DNA from: Haliea sp.
GTDB lineage: Bacteria; Pseudomonadota; Gammaproteobacteria; Pseudomonadales; Halieaceae
Assembly: GCA_002692965.1 (NCBI GenBank)
Contig: NZNC01000017.1
Location: forward strand, 1-64,000
Length of the DNA stretch: 64,000 nucleotides
Direction: 5' to 3'
Below the pieces are notes generated by a model. That model did no database searches and was not told where the DNA came from. It saw only the letters and a list, made by a program, of their open reading frames with translations. Below are positions 17,425-24,691 of the stretch, in pieces. A program made the translations under genes and the position numbers. Numbering within the stretch: position 1 is the stretch's first letter; every line of letters starts with the position of its first letter.

Positions 17425-18267
17425 CTAGTCCTGATCTGGCAGCCCCGCCTGGCCGGCCTCCCGAATCATCGGCTGGTACTCCGCAAACGCCGGGCCTTCC
17501 GTGGTGGCACCGATGGTAAAGCCGGCATCGGTGGTGAGAGTATGCCCGGTGGTGTACCCCGACTCGTCACTGGCTAGCCACAACGCGGCATTGGCCACAT
17601 CTTCGGCCAGGCCTGGCCGACCGCGCAGCGGCGACGCCTCTCCCAGCATTTCCTTGGCTTTCTCGATATTGCCGGGATCGCCGGTAAGCACGTTGGCCAC
17701 CATGGGTGTGGCCATCGACGCCGCAGCGATGGCATTGACCCGGACATTGCTGCCCGCCAGCTCGCAGGCGACGTTCTTGGTCAGACCGACCACACCGTGC
17801 TTCGCCGCGGTATACGCATGGGGGCCAAGTCCTCCCATCAGACCGGCCGTACTCGCCATGTTGATAATCGAGCCCGTGCGCCGCGGCTGCATGACCCGCG
17901 CTGCGTGTTTGGTGCAGTAGAACGCGCCGTTGAGTAACACCTCGATACTGAAGCGCCACTCGTCACCCGGCGTCGTTGCCACAGGCCCCACCGCGCCGAC
18001 AATACCTGCGCTGTTGAAGAGAATATCCAGTTGACCGAAACGCTCGATCGCAGCGTCGATGGCAGCGGCCACACTGTCTTCCCGGGTGACATTGCAGTGC
18101 ACATACATGGTCTGCTCGCCAAGACGTTCCGCCAGTGCCTCGCCCGCGTCGTCCTGGATATCACAGAGGCAAACCGAACAACCCTCGGCCAGGAACCGCT
18201 CTACCGCGGCGGCGCCAATGCCGCTCGCGGCACCGGTAATCAAGGCAACCTTGCCCTTCAAACGCAT
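17425..18267 (-). CDS. Classical SDR dehydrogenase
   Basis: 280 residues from ATG 18267 (CAAGGAGAG upstream). The cofactor motif TGAASGIG is at about 11-18, NSAG at about 88-91, catalytic Ser in INMAST, and YTAAK at about 154-158, so the full Ser-Tyr-Lys triad is present. Asp at the end of strand 2 (LCDIQD) favours NAD(H). It probably oxidises a secondary alcohol or reduces a ketone on the island's substrate. It is the last gene of the SnoaL-TonB-SnoaL-SDR run, 35 bp after the SnoaL-like gene, and is closed by the terminator at 17362. Confidence 0.9.
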   Translation of the reverse strand: MRLKGKVALITGAASGIGAAAVERFLAEGCSVCLCDIQDDAGEALAERLGEQTMYVHCNVTREDSVAAAIDAAIERFGQLDILFNSAGIVGAVGPVATTPGDEWRFSIEVLLNGAFYCTKHAARVMQPRRTGSIINMASTAGLMGGLGPHAYTAAKHGVVGLTKNVACELAGSNVRVNAIAAASMATPMVANVLTGDPGNIEKAKEMLGEASPLRGRPGLAEDVANAALWLASDESGYTTGHTLTTDAGFTIGATTEGPAFAEYQPMIREAGQAGLPDQD

Positions 18268-18302
18268 GAAACTCTCCTTGCAATCATGATCCAACGGCGG
18301 CC

Positions 18303-18887
18303 TCACCCCTGTGATGGCTGGTCTTTCCAACGGTACAACAGGTCGTCAGGGTAGTATTGGCCGACAGTTTCGGCGGCAATATCGGCAAAGCCCTGGGTCG
18401 CTGGCGTCTCTAGCCGGGTCCAGTCCGTCATGCCGGTGCGGCGAACAATACGCCACTCACCCTCGCGTTTCTCGAAATGGTCGAGATAACGCCCACCCAC
18501 AAAATAGTCCATCTCGGTATCCCAGGCATTGGGTGCCGCCTTCGGGTCACCAATCGGTCGCATCCGGTGGTATGCCGTGAAATAGGTTTCCGCCACCGCC
18601 TGCTCCGGCGATTCCAGCTCAATCAGGATATTGCCCAGCTGGTGATGCGTCCTGGTGTGAGTGCTGATAACGCCCAGGGCGAATTCGACGAAATCCCGCG
18701 GGCCGCCGTCGGCGGGACGCGGGGCGTCAGGGGCGGACGACGGCCCCTGGTAGAAATGCTGATGCCGTGAATCCGGATGGAAGACACTGCGCAACAGTGC
18801 CTCATCCATCCGGTCCAGGGCGCGGGCGTAGCGGGCGATCACCTCGGTGATCGCCTGCTTCGCCAGCAGTTCCTCAACAGCGTCCAC
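18303..18887 (-). CDS. SnoaL-like (NTF2-fold) protein
   Basis: 194 residues. The opening AITEVIARYARALDRMD and the following FHPDSRH, THTRTHHQLGNILIE and GEWRIVRRTGMTDW segments fit the SnoaL-like cone fold. This fold includes ring cyclases, isomerases and small hydratases, and also non-enzymatic binding subunits. Its start lies 3 bp after the TonB receptor stop, so the two are cotranscribed. It is one of three SnoaL-like genes in the island; they share little sequence. The reaction cannot be told from the sequence. Confidence 0.82.
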   Translation of the reverse strand: MDAVEELLAKQAITEVIARYARALDRMDEALLRSVFHPDSRHQHFYQGPSSAPDAPRPADGGPRDFVEFALGVISTHTRTHHQLGNILIELESPEQAVAETYFTAYHRMRPIGDPKAAPNAWDTEMDYFVGGRYLDHFEKREGEWRIVRRTGMTDWTRLETPATQGFADIAAETVGQYYPDDLLYRWKDQPSQG

Positions 18888-18890
18888 GGC

Positions 18891-21146
18891 TCAGTTATTG
18901 AAGTTATAAACGACTTCGAAACCGTAGGTCCGCGGCGGACGGGTTGCCGCGTAGGACCAGAGCCCGGCCACTTCGTAGCCGTGGGTGTAGGCGTCCTCGT
19001 CGGTGAGGTTGCGACCGAACAGGCTGAACTGAAGGTTGTTGATCGAATAGTTCACCGAGGCGTCCACCAGGTGCTGGGCGTCGTTGGCGAGCTCGGTATT
19101 GTTGGTGGCATTGGTGAAGTGGTCATCGATAAAGCGATAGCCACCACGGATCCACGCTGTACCGCCGGCCATCTCCCATTCATAAGTAGCGTCCAGGGTC
19201 CCGGTCAGCTCCGGCGCACGACGGAACTCGAGACCACTGAGATCGGTGACCGATCCCTCGACATCCGTGTAGACGAAGTCGTCGTACTCGGAGTCCAGAT
19301 AGCCCAGGTTGGCACGCACGCTGAAGTTTTCGTTCAGGTAGGCCTGCAGCTCCAGCTCAATACCCTGGATTGTGGCCTCGGAGGGGTTGATGACCACCGT
19401 CTTCTGACCAGTATCGGTCTGGTTGGAAGGCAACTGAAGTTCTTCCTGCTTGTCCTTGTACTGCATGTGGAAGACCGTGGCGTTCAGACGCAGACGGCGA
19501 TCCAGCAATTCGGACTTCACACCAATCTCGTAGTTGTCGATGGTTTCAGGGTCGTAGGGCTGTATGGCCTCCTCCAGGCTGGCGACGCGGCCGTTGAAAC
19601 CACCCGCGCGGAAGCCCTTGGAATAAGTCGCGTAGAACATGACGTCATCGCTCATGTTGTAACGCACGCCAACCTTGGGAGTGAATTCGCTCCACTCGTC
19701 ACTCGGGTGCGTGGTGCGCCCCTGGTCCAGGGTGTTCACTTCACCAAACTGGCGCGATTCCTTCTCGTCCTCGGTATAGCGACCACCCAGGGTCAGGGTC
19801 CACTGGTCGTTCAGACGGTAGTCTGCCTCGAAGAAGGCCGCCACCGACTCGGTGGTCTGATTGGTGGTCTGGGGAATGTCCAGGATCAGTCCAGGCACAG
19901 CGAAACCGATGTAACTGCGCATGCGGCTCTCATACTCGGAATCCCAGAAGAACAAACCACCGACCACGTTCAGGGCGCCGCCATTGTCGTAGGTCAGACG
20001 CAACTCGTGACTGTCCTGCTCCCACTCACCGGGGCGCTGGGTGTGGTAGAGCAGCTCGGGGGTGCCGTCCCAGTCCTGAAGGCTGTCCTCGTCGGACTCC
20101 CAGCGACCGTAGATATAGTCGAAACGCAGGGCGTCATTGATTTCCCAGCGGGCCTCCAGGATATGCGTCTTGGTGTCGAAGAAGGCGTCCATGAAGGCCG
20201 GTTCGATCTGATCCACCGTCGTGATATTGGTCTCGAAAGCTGGCGGGGCCGGCGGACGGCCACCGCCACCGGCGACACCCCAGCGATCCCCGGTGATGGT
20301 GGTATCCAGGTTGTCCGCACAGTAGCCATAGGCGACACAGAACAGCTGGTCCGGGCGGGTGGCATTCACCAGCGCCGGAGTGTCCTGATCCAGGTCTTCC
20401 TGGTGATAGGTGTACTCCAGCTCCAGGGTGTCGGTGGCATTCCACAGGAAGTTGGCGCCCAGGGCCTGGAAGTCAGAGCGCCCCTGGTCACCGCGGACAG
20501 TCACGTTGTCGTAGTAACCTTCTTTCTGCTCGCGCTTGGCGGCGGTCAGCTTCACCGCGAGATCATCAGTCACCGCGAAATTGAAAATGCCATCCAGGTA
20601 ATAGGTGTCGTAGTTCTCGACACCGGCGCGGAAGCGACCGCCCAGTTCACCGGTGGGCTGGGTGCGGGTGATGTTGATCAGACCGCCCACGGTGTTGCGG
20701 CCAAACAGCGTGCCCTGGGGCCCGCGCAGCACTTCCACCCGGGCAATATCGATGCCGCGCAGCAGCGCACCGGCAGTGGAGCCGATAAACACACCGTCGA
20801 CGCTCACGCCCACGGCGGGGTCGAAGTTCTTTTCAAGGTCCGCGACACCGACGCCGCGGATGTAAATCGCCGCGGTACCGCCCGGCCCCTGTCCGGTGTC
20901 ATCGATGATGGTGTTGGGGGAAATGTTGGCAAGATCCTGGATGTCACGGGCAAACTGGCGCTGAATTTCGGTTTCGCTGAGGGCACTGACCGCGAGACCC
21001 ACATCCTGCATGCTTTCTTCGCGCTTGCGCGCGGTCACGGTGATTTCTTCCAGCACACCCGGCGCGGCCGATACAACCTGGGGCACGGAGGCCCCTACCG
21101 TGAGGGCGGCGAGAGCGGCAAACATCTTGCTGCGTTGGGTTTTCAT
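18891..21146 (-). CDS. TonB-dependent outer-membrane receptor
   Basis: 751 residues from ATG 21146 (CAGGAGACGC upstream). A signal peptide ends near residue 27 (VVSAAP), followed by EEITVTARKREESMQDV, the usual plug entry of this group. The plug contains RGVGVADLEKNF and VEVLRGPQGTLFGRNTVGG; the beta-barrel ends in YGFEVVYNFNN with terminal aromatic and Asn residues. It would import a ligand across the outer membrane with TonB-ExbBD energy. Receptors of this subfamily often lie next to genes for degrading hydrophobic organic compounds rather than siderophores. It sits second in an operon led by the SnoaL-like gene at 21238. Confidence 0.92.
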   Translation of the reverse strand: MKTQRSKMFAALAALTVGASVPQVVSAAPGVLEEITVTARKREESMQDVGLAVSALSETEIQRQFARDIQDLANISPNTIIDDTGQGPGGTAAIYIRGVGVADLEKNFDPAVGVSVDGVFIGSTAGALLRGIDIARVEVLRGPQGTLFGRNTVGGLINITRTQPTGELGGRFRAGVENYDTYYLDGIFNFAVTDDLAVKLTAAKREQKEGYYDNVTVRGDQGRSDFQALGANFLWNATDTLELEYTYHQEDLDQDTPALVNATRPDQLFCVAYGYCADNLDTTITGDRWGVAGGGGRPPAPPAFETNITTVDQIEPAFMDAFFDTKTHILEARWEINDALRFDYIYGRWESDEDSLQDWDGTPELLYHTQRPGEWEQDSHELRLTYDNGGALNVVGGLFFWDSEYESRMRSYIGFAVPGLILDIPQTTNQTTESVAAFFEADYRLNDQWTLTLGGRYTEDEKESRQFGEVNTLDQGRTTHPSDEWSEFTPKVGVRYNMSDDVMFYATYSKGFRAGGFNGRVASLEEAIQPYDPETIDNYEIGVKSELLDRRLRLNATVFHMQYKDKQEELQLPSNQTDTGQKTVVINPSEATIQGIELELQAYLNENFSVRANLGYLDSEYDDFVYTDVEGSVTDLSGLEFRRAPELTGTLDATYEWEMAGGTAWIRGGYRFIDDHFTNATNNTELANDAQHLVDASVNYSINNLQFSLFGRNLTDEDAYTHGYEVAGLWSYAATRPPRTYGFEVVYNFNN

Positions 21147-21237
21147 GGTGCGTCTCCTGCGGATTTCACTAATGGTTATTGAAGACTTGCCTGTTTTTTG
21201 TTGTCGGGCTTTTCTCGCAGAGTGGCCTTGGCCGCCT

Positions 21238-21723
21238 TCAGTCGGCTGGGGCCTGCAGTACCGTACCGGCCACTGCATTGAAATAATGGATAGTCACGTC
21301 ACGCTGCACGATCTGCCACCGACCGTTCCGACGCTGCAGCCGATCACTGTAGGTCGCACCCACCATCTGGCACTCCGGACCCGAGGTCAGGGTCCCGATG
21401 CAATCGACGTCACAGACACAGGTGGCATCATCGACACCCTGGAACTCGACGAGGTGATTGGTGCTGAGATGATGGGACTCCGCCCAGGCCGGCCAGAGCA
21501 CGTCGTGGACGGCCTCGCGGATGCCGGCGTGCCCACTGAAACTGCCGAAAGGGGGGCCAATATTCCAGACACAATCTTCGCTCCAGATCGACAGGAATAG
21601 ATCAAAGTCCCGGTTGTCGAAGCCATGGCAGTAGGCGGTGGTTAGGTCGATGATGGCAAAGCGACTTTCGAGCTGGTCAAGCCGTGCGGCCAGAGACTCA
21701 CTGCCTGCAGCGCTGTTACTCAT
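21238..21723 (-). CDS. SnoaL-like (NTF2-fold) protein
   Basis: 161 residues. FAIIDLTTAYCHGFDNRDFD at about 22-41 is the classic SnoaL-like opening, followed by FLSIWSEDCVWNIG, the loop HHLSTNHLVEF, and NGRWQIVQRDV near the C-terminus. The hydrophobic cone could hold a ring-shaped substrate for hydration, isomerisation or dehydration. It is the first gene of an operon whose promoter carries the shared palindrome. The TonB receptor follows after 91 bp. Confidence 0.83.
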   Translation of the reverse strand: MSNSAAGSESLAARLDQLESRFAIIDLTTAYCHGFDNRDFDLFLSIWSEDCVWNIGPPFGSFSGHAGIREAVHDVLWPAWAESHHLSTNHLVEFQGVDDATCVCDVDCIGTLTSGPECQMVGATYSDRLQRRNGRWQIVQRDVTIHYFNAVAGTVLQAPAD

Positions 21724-21779
21724 GTTGACACCTGCTTGTTATTTGTCGGTGTCGGCCGCATTCGCCGCCAGACACTTTG

Positions 21780-21798
21780 TTTGTTTGCGTCTAGCAAG
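21780..21798. promoter_or_regulatory. Palindromic operator, site 2
   Basis: TTTGTTTGCGTCTAGCAAG matches the 39935 site at 16 of 19 positions. It overlaps and follows the predicted -10 of the minus-strand promoter, the same geometry as site 1. Confidence 0.65.
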
Positions 21799-21824
21799 TG
21801 TAGTGGCTTTTGACAGTGAGTCAA
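21797..21824 (-). promoter_or_regulatory. Predicted sigma-70 promoter for the SnoaL-TonB-SnoaL-SDR operon
   Basis: Reading the minus strand: TTGACT (21824-21819), a 16-bp spacer, and TACACT (21802-21797). The first gene starts about 75 bp downstream. Confidence 0.6.
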
Positions 21825-21862
21825 TAGGCCCGGGCGTCATTTTGCACCCGGGCCCGGAGGTT

Positions 21863-23707
21863 TCAGGGGGCCGAATCCTCCTCGAGCCCGAAGGCCAGCA
21901 GCACGTTGCCGGGCATGTGGAAGTAGATGCCGTAGCCGGAATTCACATACATCATGCCGTCGTCAAAGATCGGACCGGCACCGCCGCCGAAGGAACCACC
22001 GCGGCCGCTTCCTCCGCCCAGGACCGGGTATTCCCGCGCCGAGTCAAATGACCACAACACCTCGCCGGATGCGCGATCATAGAGGCGCAGCACACCGTCC
22101 ATGCCGCCGGCCATGACCCCGCCGTCAATCGCTGTGGACGCGGCCGACAGGCCGGGCTGACAGAACTCGCGACCCGCGCAGACATCCTCGGGACTGGGGG
22201 TATACCAGCGCACTTTTCCTGTCGGAATATCCACCGCGAACATCCCCGGGTAGGCTTTACCCGGCCAGCGTGGGCCACCATCAAAATCGGACATGGGTAC
22301 GTAGAGCGTGTCCCCCTGTACCGACATGCCGAAGTGCACCCCGCCCTGGATACCGCCGCGACCCAGCTTGCGTCGCCACACAAACTCGCCGCTGTCGGGA
22401 TCGAGGGCGAAAATTTCCCCGGACTTCTGCCCCGCGAGCACCAGGTCGCGCCCCTCGCTGGTGGTCATGCGAATCGTCGCCGCCCCGAAGTCGTAGTCGG
22501 GACCGTCCTCGGGCGGGCAGTTGATGCGCTTTTCTGTTTCACAGCCCATGTTCCAGGCATCACCGGGGGTCATCTGCTGACTCCAGACGATTCGACCGTC
22601 CTCCATGCTCAGGGCCAGCACCGCGTCGCTGGTTTCGTTCGCCGGCGAGGAATAGTTCTCCCCCGTGCCCACAAACATCAGCTTGCGCTCAGGGTCGAGT
22701 GCCGGCGTATTCCAGACCGGGGACCCCGAGGGCGCGATGCGCTCGGTGCCGATGGCATTGCGGCCCACGACGGTTGGCGGCTCGTCGATGGTGTAGCTGG
22801 TAAAAAGGTGCTCCCCGCTGTGGGCGTCGTAGACCGCCACCCCGCCGCGGAAGGTACAACAGGCATATTGCGGGTCGGCGGCCGCGGTGACTTCCAGCGA
22901 AGACAAGGACACATAGAGGCGCCCATCGTGCAGCGCTGGCGCTGCGGTGATGGTCAGGCTGGGGTGATCATCCGGCCGATCGCGCCAGACCAGCTCCCCC
23001 GTCACGGCATTCACCGCATACACGTTGCCGATAAGGTCACCGAAGTACAGCAGAGGCTCGACCTCGGCGCCAGCCTCCCAGGGCTCGACCACGATACCGG
23101 TGCGAATCTCGGCCACCGTGGAGAAGGTCCAGCGCACACAGCCGGTCTTCTTGTCGAGCGCCCATAGAGTGCCGTCCTGACTGCCGACGTAGAGCGCACC
23201 GCCGGCGATAGCGGGCTGGGAGCGTGCGCGCACCGCGCCGGGAAAGGCAAAGGCCCACTTCAGTTCCAGGCCCGGCGCCTCGGCGGCGGTCATGCCCGCG
23301 ACCTCCGCCGGAAAAAAGCGCTGATTGCCCCGATCCACGCCCCAGCCCCGGGTCTTGGGCGGCGCAGCGGCATTGAACTCGGCAGCCGCACCGCTACAGA
23401 CCGGGGCCGGGTTGACCGCGTGAGCGTCCAGTGACTGCCCCGCCAGGTGCTCTGCCAGAATCTCCTGCTCCCGCGCCGACATCGCCGATGCCTGAACCTG
23501 CATGACCCCCGACTGCATGGCGCGCAGGATGGACTGGGGCGACATGATCTCCAGCAGACTCATTTGCGGCGCCTTGGAGACCCCGCCGCCATGGCAGGCC
23601 TCGCAATGCTTCTGGTAAAGCTGTTCGCCGTCGGGCAAATCATCTGCATAGGCCAACGGCCCCACCAGGGCCAGCAGCGCGACACAACGCAACGCGGCAT
23701 GTTTCAT
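21863..23707 (-). CDS. Cytochrome c-PQQ dehydrogenase fusion, PVADH-like
   Basis: 614 residues. The signal peptide ends near residue 21 (LAYA), followed by a cytochrome c domain with CEACH at 35-39 and then a PQQ propeller. The N-terminal heme domain with GVMQVQASAMSAREQEILAE is close in style to polyvinyl-alcohol dehydrogenase heme domains. W-motif blades include TGCVRWTFST, GELVWRDR, GRIVWSQQ and GEFVWRRK. It is a periplasmic alcohol dehydrogenase. Its start overlaps the stop of the upstream GST gene (TGATG), so the two are translated together. It is the second such dehydrogenase in the island; the two are not close copies. Confidence 0.87.
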   Translation of the reverse strand: MKHAALRCVALLALVGPLAYADDLPDGEQLYQKHCEACHGGGVSKAPQMSLLEIMSPQSILRAMQSGVMQVQASAMSAREQEILAEHLAGQSLDAHAVNPAPVCSGAAAEFNAAAPPKTRGWGVDRGNQRFFPAEVAGMTAAEAPGLELKWAFAFPGAVRARSQPAIAGGALYVGSQDGTLWALDKKTGCVRWTFSTVAEIRTGIVVEPWEAGAEVEPLLYFGDLIGNVYAVNAVTGELVWRDRPDDHPSLTITAAPALHDGRLYVSLSSLEVTAAADPQYACCTFRGGVAVYDAHSGEHLFTSYTIDEPPTVVGRNAIGTERIAPSGSPVWNTPALDPERKLMFVGTGENYSSPANETSDAVLALSMEDGRIVWSQQMTPGDAWNMGCETEKRINCPPEDGPDYDFGAATIRMTTSEGRDLVLAGQKSGEIFALDPDSGEFVWRRKLGRGGIQGGVHFGMSVQGDTLYVPMSDFDGGPRWPGKAYPGMFAVDIPTGKVRWYTPSPEDVCAGREFCQPGLSAASTAIDGGVMAGGMDGVLRLYDRASGEVLWSFDSAREYPVLGGGSGRGGSFGGGAGPIFDDGMMYVNSGYGIYFHMPGNVLLAFGLEEDSAP

Positions 23708-24618
23708 CAGGTTTTCTCCACGTGATAGCCGGTGCGAGGAAAGTGCACAATCACCTCGCCGACTCGCTCTCCATGTCGCCGCAGGGCGACCTCCGACACC
23801 GTCAGTGATTCCAGCGCGCCCTCCACGGGCACCGCGCCATAATCCCGCGATGTCACTCGTATCGGGTCCCCCCGGCGCAAACCCAGGGGGTCGCGTTCAT
23901 CGACCTCTCCACCACTGGCCGGCACGGCGCTCCGGGCGATGGCCAACGCTTCCTCCGCGCTCAGCTCCTGCCGGCTGCCGTGACCCAGTGCGTTGACCCG
24001 CTTCTCCCAAGCGAAGAGCCGGGCGAACTCCGCCAGCAACGCGTTGCCGTCGCGGATATTCCCCCGGCACATCCACACCGGGAAAACCCCGAGGATATCG
24101 GCCCAACCAGGCTGCTCACCGAGCAGGAAGGCACGCCCGTCCGACAGCATGTCGTCCAGCAGCGCCAACTGGCTGCGAAATTCCGCAAGGTAATCGGGAA
24201 TCGACTGGGGCAGGCTTTCAAAGTCGATAAAACTGAAAAAGGCCCGGCGGTCGCGCAAGATGTCCTCGGGCAGTGCATCGTTGGTTCCCAATGACAGCGC
24301 CGCCCCGGACCGGAAAAAGGCCACGTCGCTCCAGTGGGCCAGCGCAAGGCACAGGCCCCGGCTTTGCCCGGGAAACAAAGTGGGCTGGGGGAAGCGTCGC
24401 TCCAGCTCCAGGGCGATTCGCTGGGTATCGCAATAGATATCGGCCCCGACCTGCAACACCGGCGTCTTGCGATAGCCGCCGGTCAATTCCGTGAGATCGG
24501 GCTTGGGCATGACCATGGGTATCTGTACCGATTGCCAGGCCAGCTGTTTCAGCCCCAGCGCCAAACGTATCTTTTCGGCAAACGGCGAGATGTCAAAGTG
24601 ATGCAGGATAAGATCCAT
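23707..24618 (-). CDS. Glutathione S-transferase-like protein with extra C-terminal domain
   Basis: 303 residues. The thioredoxin-like N-terminal domain has HFDISPFAEKIRLALGLK at about 7-24 and YRKTPVLQVG at about 49-58 (the cis-Pro position), then a helical domain with PGWADILGVFPVW. Residues from about 225 on (DPLGLRRGDPIRVTSRDYG...) form an added beta-rich tail of about 75 residues that ordinary GSTs lack. It could conjugate or isomerise a substrate with glutathione. It lies directly upstream of, and overlaps, the PQQ dehydrogenase. No separate promoter was found in the 73 bp ahead, which are largely filled by the terminator at 24637. Confidence 0.75.
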   Translation of the reverse strand: MDLILHHFDISPFAEKIRLALGLKQLAWQSVQIPMVMPKPDLTELTGGYRKTPVLQVGADIYCDTQRIALELERRFPQPTLFPGQSRGLCLALAHWSDVAFFRSGAALSLGTNDALPEDILRDRRAFFSFIDFESLPQSIPDYLAEFRSQLALLDDMLSDGRAFLLGEQPGWADILGVFPVWMCRGNIRDGNALLAEFARLFAWEKRVNALGHGSRQELSAEEALAIARSAVPASGGEVDERDPLGLRRGDPIRVTSRDYGAVPVEGALESLTVSEVALRRHGERVGEVIVHFPRTGYHVEKT

Positions 24619-24636
24619 GTGAACCCCGTGCGTCAG

Positions 24637-24664
24637 GCAAAAAAAGGGCCGACAGAATCGGCCC
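24637..24664 (-). terminator. Rho-independent terminator of the TonB receptor gene at 24692
   Basis: On the minus strand the stem GGGCCGA/TCGGCCC around a 5-base loop is followed by a run of about seven T. It lies 28 bp after the receptor stop codon and just before the GST start. Confidence 0.88.
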
Positions 24665-24691
24665 AGGAGACGTCACAGCACGTCGAGAAAC

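Noticed and set aside
18777-21182. An 801-codon open frame on the plus strand over the TonB receptor
   Set aside because: It mirrors the receptor codon by codon and has no start signal or domain; it is a shadow of the real gene.
21734-21750. Another copy of the shared palindrome near CTTGTTATTTG
   Set aside because: Only the left half-site is present; the expected CAAG eleven bases on is missing.
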